Notes under the pieces: generated by a model | The model's database searches: none | Told to the model about the DNA's origin: nothing | The model's input: only the letters and a program-made list of their open reading frames with translations | Program-made: the position numbers and the translations under genes | In this document: one piece after another, positions 8,647 through 17,530 of the stretch | Position numbering within the stretch: position 1 is the first letter of the stretch | Layout of the letters: every line of letters begins with the position of its first letter | Assembly (NCBI RefSeq): GCF_024448985.1 | Contig: NZ_JAMOII010000012.1 | Span: 42,696-106,695, forward strand | Direction of reading: 5' to 3' | DNA: 64,000 nt | DNA from: Stutzerimonas stutzeri | GTDB lineage: Bacteria > Pseudomonadota > Gammaproteobacteria > Pseudomonadales > Pseudomonadaceae

Positions 8647-9420
8647 TCAGAAGGCGGGAACGACCGCGCCCTGGTACTTCTCTTCGATGAACTTGCGGAC
8701 CTCTTCGCTATGCAGTGCGGCAGCCAGCTTCTGCATGGCGGCGCTGTCCTTGTTGTCCGGGCGGGCAACAAGAATGTTCACGTAGGGCGAGTCGCTGCCT
8801 TCGATCATCAGGGCATCTTCGGTGGGGTTGAGCTTGGCTTCCAGCGCGTAGTTGGTGTTGATCAGCGCCAGATCGACCTGGGTTAGCACGCGCGGCAGGG
8901 TCGCGGCTTCCAGTTCGCGGACCTTGATGTTCTTCGGGTTCTCGGCGATGTCCTTCGGCGTGGCGGTGATGCCGGCGCCTTCTTCAAGGGTGATCACGCC
9001 GGCTTTGGCCAGTAGCAGCAGCGCACGGCCGCCATTGGTGGCATCGTTGGGGATGACCACGTTGGCGCCTTTCGGCAGTTCGTCCAGTGATTTCAGCTTG
9101 CTGGAATAAGCGCCGAAGGGCTCGATATGCACACCGGCTACGCTGACCAGCTCGGTGCCCTTGCCCTTGTTGAACTCATCCAGGTACGGCTGATGCTGAA
9201 AGAAGTTCGCGTCCAGGCGCTTCTCGGCGACCTGGATATTCGGCTGCACGTAGTCGGTGAAGACCTTGATCTTCAGATCGACGCCCTGCTCGGCCAGCTG
9301 GGGTTTGATGAATTCGAGGATTTCCGCGTGCGGGACGGCGGTCGCGGCGACGTTCAGTTCGTCGGCAGCCTGGGCGGAGAAGGCCGCGACGGCGGCGAAA
9401 GCGGCAAGCAGTTTTTTCAT
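8647..9420 (-). CDS. metQ: Methionine ABC transporter substrate-binding protein
   Basis: Periplasmic binding protein of the MetNIQ methionine importer. The 257-residue product has a clear signal peptide ending ...AFSAQA, cleaved before ADELNVAA. It has the NlpA-family features VPHAEILEF, DYVQPN, NFFQHQPYLDEFN and IPNDATNGGRALLLL. No lipobox Cys is present at the cleavage site, so this copy is probably a soluble periplasmic protein rather than a lipoprotein as in E. coli. It is last in metN-metI-metQ, 58 bases after metI. Confidence 0.95.
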   Translation of the reverse strand: MKKLLAAFAAVAAFSAQAADELNVAATAVPHAEILEFIKPQLAEQGVDLKIKVFTDYVQPNIQVAEKRLDANFFQHQPYLDEFNKGKGTELVSVAGVHIEPFGAYSSKLKSLDELPKGANVVIPNDATNGGRALLLLAKAGVITLEEGAGITATPKDIAENPKNIKVRELEAATLPRVLTQVDLALINTNYALEAKLNPTEDALMIEGSDSPYVNILVARPDNKDSAAMQKLAAALHSEEVRKFIEEKYQGAVVPAF

Positions 9421-9478
9421 CGTTTGGTTCCTTCAGAAGGTGAGCGGGTTGCGATGGTTCGCTCGCCCTGGTTGCGGT

Positions 9479-10144
9479 TCATTTGCGTGAAAAATGGATA
9501 ACCAGCTTGTCGCCGACGCTCTGCAGCACCTGCACCAGTACCAGCAGCAGGACTACAGTGACGACCATCACATCGGTCTGGAAGCGCTGGTAGCCGAAGC
9601 GGATCGCCAGGTCGCCGAGACCGCCGGCCCCTACCACACCGGCCATCGCGGTATAGGACACGAGGGTGATGGCGGTGACGGTGATAGCCGCGATGATGCC
9701 CGGCCGCGCCTCCGGCAGCAATGTGCTGAAGATGATCTGTCGCGTGGTGGCACCCATCGCCTGGGTCGCCTCGATGATGCCGCGGTCCACCTCGCGCAGG
9801 GCGGTTTCTACTAGCCGCGCGAAGAAGGGTGCGGCGCCCACCACCAGCGGCGGGATGGCACCGGCCACGCCCAGCGAGGTGCCGGTCAGCAGCACGGTGA
9901 AGGGAATCATCACGATCAGCAGAATGATGAACGGCAGCGAGCGCAGCACGTTGACCACGAACGACAGCAGGGCATACAGCGGGCCGTTCTCAAACAATTG
10001 GCGCGGCCCGCTGAGAAACAGCAGCACGCCCAGCGGCAGGCCGAGCAGGATGGTGAACAGCAGCGAGCCGCCGAGCATCAGCAGGGTGTCGAGCGTCGCC
10101 AGCCAGATTTCGTACCAATCCACATTCGTGAAAAGAGCATCCAT
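9479..10144 (-). CDS. metI: Methionine ABC transporter permease
   Basis: Inner membrane permease of the MetNIQ importer, 221 residues, about five membrane segments. The cytoplasmic coupling helix (EAA-like motif) is visible as EATQAMGATTRQIIFSTLLPEA, in two parts around residues 138-159. It overlaps the metN stop by one base (both use base 10144), so it is coupled to metN. Confidence 0.95.
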   Translation of the reverse strand: MDALFTNVDWYEIWLATLDTLLMLGGSLLFTILLGLPLGVLLFLSGPRQLFENGPLYALLSFVVNVLRSLPFIILLIVMIPFTVLLTGTSLGVAGAIPPLVVGAAPFFARLVETALREVDRGIIEATQAMGATTRQIIFSTLLPEARPGIIAAITVTAITLVSYTAMAGVVGAGGLGDLAIRFGYQRFQTDVMVVTVVLLLVLVQVLQSVGDKLVIHFSRK

Positions 10145-11268
10145 CAGCGCAGCACCTCCACGTGAACATCGGCGCTATCGAAGCGGGACAGGGCGGCTTG
10201 CATGTCGCCGCCGGTGAGTGCCAGCGTCAGCTGGCCGTAGGGGGTGTCCTTGATGCGGTCGATGCGCCCCGAGAGGATGCTGAAATCGACGCCCGTCTCG
10301 CGCGCCACGGTGCCCAGCAGTGGCTGGTAGGTCGACTCGCCCTGAAAGGTCAGGCGCAGGATGCGGCCCGGCACGTGGGCGAAGTCGTCGCGCTGCTCAC
10401 CCTCATCCACCGCCTCGTCTTCCAGTACGAAGCGCTGGGTAGTCCCATGCTGCGGATGCAGGAACACATCGGTCACCGGGCCCTGCTCGACGATCACACC
10501 GCCATCCATCACCGCCACGCGGTCGCAGACCCGGCGGATCACATCCATCTCATGGGTGATCAGCACGATGGTGAGGTTCAGCTCGCGGTTGATCTCCGCC
10601 AACAGCTGTAGCACCTGCGCGGTGGTCTGCGGATCGAGGGCGCTGGTGGCCTCGTCGCAGAGCAGAATGTCCGGTTCGGTGGCTAGTGCGCGGGCGATGC
10701 CGACGCGCTGCTTCTGCCCACCGGACAGCTGCGCGGGGTATTTGCGTGCATGATCCTTTAGGCCGACCCGGTCGAGTAGGGCGGCTACGCGGCGTTCGAT
10801 ATCGCCTTTCGAGTAAGTGCCGGCCAGGCGCAGCGGCATGGCGACATTGTCGGCCACGGTCTTAGACATCAGCAGATTGAAGTGCTGGAAGATCATCCCG
10901 ACGCGCTGGCGGAAGCGCCGCAGGCCGTCGGCGTTCAGTGCGGTGACGTCCTCGCCGTTGACCAAAATGCGCCCGCCGGAAGGTTCTTCCAGCCGGTTGA
11001 TCAGACGCAGCAGGGTGCTTTTGCCGGCGCCGGAGTGGCCGATCAGGCCGAACACTTCGCCGGCTTCGATTCGGAAGCTCGTCGGCTGCAGCGCCATCAC
11101 GTCGCGACTGGCGACGCGATAGGTCTTGTGGACGTCATAGAATTCGATCACGGGCGAACCTGTAGATAGGGTCGATACCGGCAGCATCGGCCGGCAAAAG
11201 ATCGGCATTCTACCGCATCCGGCGCGCAGGCTCAGCCGCCGGACGGCACGGCTGTCGGCGCCGATCAT
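10144..11268 (-). CDS. metN: Methionine ABC transporter ATP-binding protein
   Basis: ATPase of the MetNIQ methionine importer. Walker A is GHSGAGKST, the signature is LSGGQKQR and Walker B is ILLCDEATS. The C-terminal part (after about residue 280) is the regulatory methionine-binding (NIL-type) domain. The family normally starts at the [13 protein letters not shown] segment, which here corresponds to a GTG at 11151 (335 residues, the usual family length). However, the ATG at 11268 has an almost ideal ribosome binding site (AGGAGGT, about five bases upstream) and the frame is open, giving a 39-residue extension rich in Arg and Cys. I annotate the longer form; the 335-residue form is the alternative. 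Confidence 0.9.
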   Translation of the reverse strand: MIGADSRAVRRLSLRAGCGRMPIFCRPMLPVSTLSTGSPVIEFYDVHKTYRVASRDVMALQPTSFRIEAGEVFGLIGHSGAGKSTLLRLINRLEEPSGGRILVNGEDVTALNADGLRRFRQRVGMIFQHFNLLMSKTVADNVAMPLRLAGTYSKGDIERRVAALLDRVGLKDHARKYPAQLSGGQKQRVGIARALATEPDILLCDEATSALDPQTTAQVLQLLAEINRELNLTIVLITHEMDVIRRVCDRVAVMDGGVIVEQGPVTDVFLHPQHGTTQRFVLEDEAVDEGEQRDDFAHVPGRILRLTFQGESTYQPLLGTVARETGVDFSILSGRIDRIKDTPYGQLTLALTGGDMQAALSRFDSADVHVEVLR

Positions 11269-11417
11269 TGCGACCTCCTATCGCCATCATTAGAAAAGCA
11301 AATTAGCGCAAGACCGACCTTGTACACGTCGCGGCTGTCAGTTTACCGAGCGCCGTGGAAAAGCCGGGTCAAGCAGACGGTCCGCCACGGCTTGCGCAAC
11401 CCATTGCGAGGCCCTCC
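11269..11417. promoter_or_regulatory. metN-katE divergent promoter region
   Basis: The 149 bases between the diverging starts must hold both promoters. An AT-rich patch lies at about 11286-11306. I could not identify an OxyR box, SAM riboswitch or other named element. Confidence 0.4.
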
Positions 11418-13553
11418 ATGACCGACATCAAAGCCCCACGTAACGAAATAGCCGGCACTGATACGCCGGACCGCGCCAACCGCAACGCCAAGCTCGACCA
11501 GTTGGAAAGCTTCCGTTCCGATGCCACCGGACAGGCGCTGACCACTAATCAGGGCGTGAAGATTGCTGACAACCAGAACACCCTCCGTGCTGGCGACCGT
11601 GGCCCCTCGCTGCTCGAAGATTTCATCATGCGCGAGAAGCTCACCCACTTCGACCACGAGCGCATTCCCGAGCGCATCGTTCACGCGCGCGGCTCGGCGG
11701 CCCATGGCGTGTTCGTCAGCTACGGCGACCATAGCTGGCTGACCAAGGCCTCGTTCCTCGCCGCCGAAGGCAAGGAAACCCCGGTATTTGCGCGTTTCTC
11801 CACGGTGCAGGGTTCGCGCGGCTCCGCGGACACGGTGCGCGATGTGCGCGGTTTTGCCACCAAGTTCTACACCGACGAAGGCAACTTCGATCTGGTCGGT
11901 AACAACATGCCGGTGTTCTTCATTCAGGACGCGATCAAATTCCCGGACTTCGTGCATGCGGTCAAACCCGAGCCACACAACGAAATCCCGCAGGCGCAAT
12001 CGGCCCATGACACCTTCTGGGATTTCGTCTCGTTGACGCCGGAATCGGCGCATATGGTGCTCTGGACTATGTCCGACCGCGCCATTCCGCGTAGCTACCG
12101 GGCGATGGAGGGCTTCGGCGTACACACCTTCCGCCTGATCAATGCCGAGGGGGTCTCCCGCTTCGTCAAGTTCCACTGGAAGCCGGTGGCCGGCGCGTTC
12201 TCACTGGTCTGGGACGAGACACTGAAGATCGCTGGCAAGGACCCGGACTTCAACCGCCGCGACATGTGGGAATCCATCGAGAGCGGCGACCCCTTCGAAT
12301 GGGAACTGGGGGTGCAGGTGGTCGAGGAAGCCGACGAGCACAGCTTCGATTTCGATCTGCTCGACCCGACCAAGATCATCCCGGAGGAGCTGGTGCCGGT
12401 GCAGAAGCTCGGCAAGATGACGCTTAATCGCAACCCGGACAACTTCTTCGCCGAGACCGAGCAGGCAGCCTTCCACATCGGTCACATCGTGCCGGGCATA
12501 GATTTCACCAACGACCCGCTGCTGCAGGGCCGGCTGTTCTCTTACACCGACACTCAGCTGCTGCGCCTGGGCGGCCCGAACTTCCACGAGATTCCGATCA
12601 ACCGGCCGCTGTGCCCGCTGCACAACAATCAGCGCGATGCGTTCCATCGACAAGCCATCCACAAGGGTCGCGCGAACTACGAGCCCAACTCCATTGATGG
12701 TGGCTGGCCCAAGGAAACCCCGCCAGGGGCGCAGGGCGGCGGCTTCGAGAGTTATCCGGAGCGCGTCGAAGGGCACAAGATTCGCAACCGCAGCGCGTCG
12801 TTCGGCGACCATTTCTCACAGGCCACGCTGTTCTGGAACAGCATGAGCGAGCCGGAGAAGGAGCATATCATCGGCGCCTACACCTTCGAGCTGGGCAAGG
12901 TGGAGCGGGTGTTCATCCGCGAGCGGCAGGTCAATGAGATTCTCGCCAATATCGACCTGGAACTGGCCCGCCGCGTGGCGGAAAACCTCGGTCTGCCGGC
13001 ACCGAGCGCACCCAGCGTAGCGAAGAAGGATCCGGCGACGCCGAGTTCGCCAGCGCTGAGCCTGATGAACCATGCGCCGGGCAATATCAAGTCGCGCAAG
13101 GTGGCGATCCTCGTGGCCAACGGTGTCGATGGCGCGGCCATCGACGCGTTCAAGGCCAAACTCGCCGAAGAGGGCGCCTTCGCCAAACTGATCGGCCCGT
13201 CGCCGGCACCGGTAAAGACCGCTGAAGGCAAAGTGCTGGTGATCGATGCGGCCATGGACGGCATGCCGTCTGTGATGTTCGACGCCGTGTTCGTACCCGG
13301 CGGGGCGGACGCGGCAGCGGCCATGGCCCAGTCCGGCGAGGCCAGGCACTACCTGCTGGAGGCCTACAAGCACCTCAAGCCAGTCGTCGTGCTCGGCGCG
13401 GCGCGTCCGCTGCTGGCGTCGCTGAACCTCATGCCCGACGCCGGTCTGCTGGAAGGCGATGACGTCGATGCGGTATTCAGCAGCTTCGCCCAGGCCCTCG
13501 GCCAGCACCGCGTCTGGGCACGCGAGGCGGCAGCCAAGGCGGTGCCGGCGTAA
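11418..13553 (+). CDS. katE: Large-subunit catalase HPII
   Basis: Monofunctional heme catalase converting H2O2 to water and O2. It is a clade 2, large-subunit type of 711 residues. Key residues visible are the distal His89 in RIVHARG, the Asn in VGNNMPVFF (about 160-163), and the proximal heme ligand Tyr376 in LFSYTDTQ. After about residue 550 there is an extra C-terminal domain of the DJ-1/GATase1 type ([15 protein letters not shown] onward), as in E. coli KatE. The ATG at 11418 has GAGG six bases upstream; the in-frame codon at 11355 has none and adds a low-complexity tail. Such catalases are often stationary-phase controlled; no promoter was identified here. Confidence 0.96.
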   Translation: MTDIKAPRNEIAGTDTPDRANRNAKLDQLESFRSDATGQALTTNQGVKIADNQNTLRAGDRGPSLLEDFIMREKLTHFDHERIPERIVHARGSAAHGVFVSYGDHSWLTKASFLAAEGKETPVFARFSTVQGSRGSADTVRDVRGFATKFYTDEGNFDLVGNNMPVFFIQDAIKFPDFVHAVKPEPHNEIPQAQSAHDTFWDFVSLTPESAHMVLWTMSDRAIPRSYRAMEGFGVHTFRLINAEGVSRFVKFHWKPVAGAFSLVWDETLKIAGKDPDFNRRDMWESIESGDPFEWELGVQVVEEADEHSFDFDLLDPTKIIPEELVPVQKLGKMTLNRNPDNFFAETEQAAFHIGHIVPGIDFTNDPLLQGRLFSYTDTQLLRLGGPNFHEIPINRPLCPLHNNQRDAFHRQAIHKGRANYEPNSIDGGWPKETPPGAQGGGFESYPERVEGHKIRNRSASFGDHFSQATLFWNSMSEPEKEHIIGAYTFELGKVERVFIRERQVNEILANIDLELARRVAENLGLPAPSAPSVAKKDPATPSSPALSLMNHAPGNIKSRKVAILVANGVDGAAIDAFKAKLAEEGAFAKLIGPSPAPVKTAEGKVLVIDAAMDGMPSVMFDAVFVPGGADAAAAMAQSGEARHYLLEAYKHLKPVVVLGAARPLLASLNLMPDAGLLEGDDVDAVFSSFAQALGQHRVWAREAAAKAVPA

Positions 13554-13626
13554 AGGTGGGCGTAGCGTAGATGGCCGAAGTCATCCACGCGGGGCCAGGC
13601 ACGTCGCATGGCGTGGCACCGGTGGT

Positions 13627-13716
13627 GGTGGGCTGAAGCCCACCCTACGGGTCCAATCGAGTCGCTTACCGGCGCGGTTGTACAGGTCTCAACCGTAGGG
13701 TGGGCTTCAGCCCACC
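13627..13716. repeat. Inverted pair of REP-like elements downstream of katE
   Basis: Copies of the same family as in the coxA-ctaG spacer: 13627-13648 (GGTGGGCTGAAGCCCACCCT...) and, in opposite orientation, 13695-13716 (GTAGGGTGGGCTTCAGCCCA...). The pair sits between the converging katE and ygjP genes and could also terminate transcription in both directions. Confidence 0.75.
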
Positions 13717-13785
13717 GCGGCGAGTTTGCTGCCTGATCGCAGGGCCCACGCTCGAATGTGGGCTCCGCTTTCGGCCGGCTCGACG

Positions 13786-14283
13786 TCAGTTGTCCTGCAG
13801 CTCGCGCCAATGCAGGTACAGCCGCAGATCGAACTCGATCTGGCCATAGCCCGGCAGCATGTGTTCGCAGAGCTTGTAAAAGGCGCGGTTGTGCTCGGAT
13901 TCGCGCAGATGCGCCAGTTCGTGGACGACGATCATCTTCAGGAATTCCGGTGCCGCGTCCCGAAACAGCGAGGCGACCCGGATTTCCTTCTTCGCTTTCA
14001 GCTTGCCGCCCTGCACGCGTGACACAGCAGTATGCAAGCCCAGGGCACGGTGGGTGAGGTCGAGGCGATTGTCATAGAGCACCTTGTCGATCGGCGGCGC
14101 GCTTTTCAGGTGATCCTGCTTCAGGCGCTGCACATAGCCGTACAACGCCTTGTCGCTCTGGTGTTCATGGCGGCCCGGGTAGCGGCGCTGTAGATAGTCG
14201 CCCAGACGCTGTTCGGCGATCAGCTGGCGGACCTGCTCCAATAGCGGCTCGGGATAGCCGCGCAGGTATTTCAGATCAGTCAT
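13786..14283 (-). CDS. YgjP-like metal-dependent hydrolase (DUF45/WLM type)
   Basis: A 165-residue protein with a zinc-peptidase motif HELAHLRESEH (His121, Glu122, His125 and a third ligand candidate His131) in the context of the YgjP/M48-like family. Physiological substrate unknown. It lies six bases after znuB on the same strand and so is probably the last gene of the zur-znuC-znuB operon. This is a sensible place for a zinc enzyme, but the link to zinc homeostasis is inference from context. Confidence 0.85.
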   Translation of the reverse strand: MTDLKYLRGYPEPLLEQVRQLIAEQRLGDYLQRRYPGRHEHQSDKALYGYVQRLKQDHLKSAPPIDKVLYDNRLDLTHRALGLHTAVSRVQGGKLKAKKEIRVASLFRDAAPEFLKMIVVHELAHLRESEHNRAFYKLCEHMLPGYGQIEFDLRLYLHWRELQDN

Positions 14284-14289
14284 GGCCGT

Positions 14290-15075
14290 TCAATTGCGCT
14301 TGCGCCAGGCGAAGCTGAGCAGGAACAGCGCGGCGGCGCTGACGACGATCGAGGGCCCAGCTGGCGTGTCCTGATACCAGGACAGCGACAGTCCGAAGCA
14401 GACCGCCAGCAGGCCCAGCAGGCTTGCGCCCAGGGCCATCTGCTCCGGCGTGCGGGCGTGGCGCTGGGCCGCGGCGGCCGGGATGATCAGCAGGGAGGTG
14501 ATCAACAGCACGCCGACGATCTTCATCGCCACGGCGATCACCATGGCGATCAGCAGCATCAGTGCCAGGCGGATGGCCGCGACGGGCAGGCCTTCCACCT
14601 TCGCCAGCTCCTCGTGCACCGTCACTGCCAACAGCGGACGCCACAGCGGGATCAGCACCAGCAGCACCAGCGCGCTACCGCCTGCGATCCAGGCCAGATC
14701 GGTCGGGCCCACGGCCAACAGGTCGCCGAACAGGTAGCCCATCAGGTCGATGCGCACATCCTGCATGAAACTCAGCGAGACCAGCCCGAGCGACAAGGTG
14801 CTGTGCGCGAGGATGCCGAGCAGGGTGTCGGAAGCCAGTGGCTGGCGCTGTTGCAGGGTCACCAGCAACACCGCCAGCAGCACGCAGCAAACGACGACCG
14901 CGAGGGTCAGGTTGACCTCCAGCATCAGTCCCAGCGCCACGCCGAGCAGCGCGGAATGGGACAGCGTATCGCCGAAATAGGCCATGCGCCGCCAGACCAC
15001 GAAGGAGCCGAGTGGGCCGGCGACCAGTGCCAGGGCGAGGCCGGCGAGCAAGGCGTTGAGGAGAAAGTCGGGCAT
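14290..15075 (-). CDS. znuB: Zinc ABC transporter permease
   Basis: Membrane subunit of the high-affinity zinc importer ZnuABC. It has 261 residues, about eight membrane segments, and the ABC-3 family features VWRRMAYFGDTLSHSALLG (about residues 28-46) and LLITSLLIIPAAAAQ. It begins seven bases after the znuC stop. Confidence 0.95.
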   Translation of the reverse strand: MPDFLLNALLAGLALALVAGPLGSFVVWRRMAYFGDTLSHSALLGVALGLMLEVNLTLAVVVCCVLLAVLLVTLQQRQPLASDTLLGILAHSTLSLGLVSLSFMQDVRIDLMGYLFGDLLAVGPTDLAWIAGGSALVLLVLIPLWRPLLAVTVHEELAKVEGLPVAAIRLALMLLIAMVIAVAMKIVGVLLITSLLIIPAAAAQRHARTPEQMALGASLLGLLAVCFGLSLSWYQDTPAGPSIVVSAAALFLLSFAWRKRN

Positions 15076-15081
15076 CGTTGG

Positions 15082-15848
<767 letters not shown>

Positions 15849-15852
<4 letters not shown>

Positions 15853-16334
15853 GCCGCACTCCGGCAGGTCGCGCAAAGACCGACCACTTCAACGGTCTGG
15901 CCTTCGACCTGGAAATTCACGCTGTGCGCAGCCTGATTGATGGCTTCGCTGACGATCGATTGTTCCAACTCGATCGCAGTGTGGCAGTTGCGGCAAATCA
16001 GAAATTGTCCCTGATGCGGATGTTCAGGGTGATTGCAGCCGATGAAGGCGTTGAGCGATGCGATGCGATGTACCAGGCCGTTTTCCAGCAGAAAGTCCAG
16101 CGCACGGTAGACGGTCGGCGGCGCGGCACGGCGGCCGTCCTGCTCGGTCAGCGCACCGAGAATGTCGTAAGCGCCGAGCGGCTTGTGGCTTTGCCAGACC
16201 AATTCCAATACACGCTTGCGTAGCGCAGTCAGGCGCACTCCGGCGCGGGCGCAAAGGGCATCGGCTTCGGCCAGCGCACTACTGACGCAGTGTTCATGGT
16301 TATGGGGAGTGCAGGCCAGCGGAGTATTAGGCAT
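15849..16334 (-). CDS. zur: Zinc uptake regulator Zur (Fur family)
   Basis: Zinc-sensing repressor of 161 residues. The DNA-binding domain includes [14 protein letters not shown] and [20 protein letters not shown]. The structural zinc site is formed by CRNC (about residues 110-113) and CATC near the C-terminus, and sensing-site residues lie in the [10 protein letters not shown] region. It is first in zur-znuC-znuB-ygjP and faces znuA across only 32 bases, an arrangement that lets one Zur site control both units. The ribosome binding site on this strand is weak. Confidence 0.93.
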
Positions 16335-16360
16335 GAGCGGCGACGAGATGTTGGAGAGAC

Positions 16361-16373
16361 GTTATTATGTTAC
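16361..16373. promoter_or_regulatory. Candidate Zur box overlapping the znuA start
   Basis: GTTATTATGTTAC matches ten of the thirteen bases of the palindromic gammaproteobacterial Zur core GTTATAATATAAC (consensus from memory). It lies in the tiny gap between the diverging zur and znuA genes and includes the znuA ATG at 16367. Repression of both transcripts under zinc sufficiency is the expected effect. Confidence 0.5.
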
Positions 16374-17371
16374 CCATTCAGTCCAGCCGAGTGTTGCCCG
16401 TGTTTCGCCTTTTTTCATTACCTTTGCTTGTAACCCTTATCTTTCTCGGTAGCGCGCCAGCGCGCGCCGAGGTGGAACTACTGACCAGCATCAAGCCCCT
16501 GCAGCTCATCGCTGCGGCCGTTCAGGACGGTGTGGGCGAACCGCAGGTGCTGCTCCCGGCGGGCGCGTCTGCCCATCATTACGCGTTGCGCCCTTCCGAC
16601 GTACGGCAGATTCGCAGTGCCGATCTGTTTTATTGGATTGGCCCGGATATGGAAGCGTTCTTGGAACCGGTGTTGAAAGGCCGTGAAGGGCCGAGCGTCG
16701 CCGCACAGGCGCTGCCGGAGCTGACATTGCGTCATTTCGGTGATGAGCATGCCGAGTCTCATCAGGGACATGCCGAGCATGCGCACGAAGCCGACGATCA
16801 TGCACACGAAGCTCACGCGGCTGGCGGCCACCATGACCACGCCCATCGCCCCGGCAGTCTCGATGCGCATCTCTGGCTGTTGCCGGCCAATGCCTTGGTC
16901 ATAGCCGCAGACATGGCCGACAACTTGGCGGCCGTCGACCCAGCCAACACAGCGCGTTATCAGGCGAATCTCGAGGCATTCCGGCAGCGTTTGGACGCGC
17001 TCGATCAGCGCCTGACGAAGCGGCTAAGCGATACCAGCAAAAAACCCTTCTTCGTCTTTCATGAAGCCTATGACTATTTCGAGGCAGCCTATGGCATTGC
17101 GCATACCGGTGTGTTCGCTGCTGGCGAGGCACAGCCGGGGGCGCGTCATGTCGCCGAAATGCGTCAACGCCTGGAGCAGGCCGGGCCCAGCTGCGTATTT
17201 TATGAGCCGCCGATCCGTCCGCGTCTGGCCGACAGCCTGATCAGAGATCTACCGGTGCAAGTGGCCGCGCTGGACGCAATGGGTCAGGACATTGAAGCCA
17301 CAGCCGGGGGATACGAGCGTTTGATCGAAAATCTCGGCACCTCGCTCACTGCATGTCTGGACAATCTGTAA
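16367..17371 (+). CDS. znuA: Zinc ABC transporter substrate-binding protein
   Basis: Periplasmic zinc-binding protein of the importer, 334 residues. It has a signal peptide ending ...SAPARA before EVELL, and a His/Asp/Glu-rich loop at about residues 125-163 (HAESHQGHAEHAHEADDHAH and further), typical of ZnuA. The metal-site His residues are in SAHHYALRPSD, LDAHLWL and VFHEAYDYF. GGAGAG lies eight bases before the ATG. It is divergent from zur. Confidence 0.95.
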   Translation: MLPIQSSRVLPVFRLFSLPLLVTLIFLGSAPARAEVELLTSIKPLQLIAAAVQDGVGEPQVLLPAGASAHHYALRPSDVRQIRSADLFYWIGPDMEAFLEPVLKGREGPSVAAQALPELTLRHFGDEHAESHQGHAEHAHEADDHAHEAHAAGGHHDHAHRPGSLDAHLWLLPANALVIAADMADNLAAVDPANTARYQANLEAFRQRLDALDQRLTKRLSDTSKKPFFVFHEAYDYFEAAYGIAHTGVFAAGEAQPGARHVAEMRQRLEQAGPSCVFYEPPIRPRLADSLIRDLPVQVAALDAMGQDIEATAGGYERLIENLGTSLTACLDNL

Positions 17372-17457
17372 GTCACTGAAAGAAAAGAATGCCCGTAATA
17401 CTCACAACGTCGCTCTGAAGCGCCACCGGTCAGGAGTTGCGCTCGACAACCGGCAAC

Positions 17458-17471
17458 TTGATAAATGTCAT
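17458..17471 (+). promoter_or_regulatory. Anr/FNR-like box upstream of nrdJa
   Basis: TTGATAAATGTCAT fits the Anr/Dnr/FNR pattern TTGAT-N4-(A/G)TCAA at all but one of the ten specified positions if G is allowed in the second half-site. It lies 60 bases upstream of the nrdJa start. Low-oxygen control of a B12-dependent reductase would make sense but is inference. I saw no cobalamin riboswitch in this leader. Confidence 0.4.
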
Positions 17472-17530
17472 CCCAAGCCGTGCCGGGCTGGCTTAAGCTT
17501 CGGTTTTCCCACCGCACGAGGATGCGCAGC

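Noticed and set aside
11152-11417. SAM riboswitch or OxyR box between metN and katE
   Set aside because: No conserved SAM riboswitch core and no ATAG-N7-CTAT series could be found.
17372-17530. Cobalamin riboswitch before the B12-dependent reductase
   Set aside because: The leader lacks the conserved B12-box sequence and is too short for the full structure.
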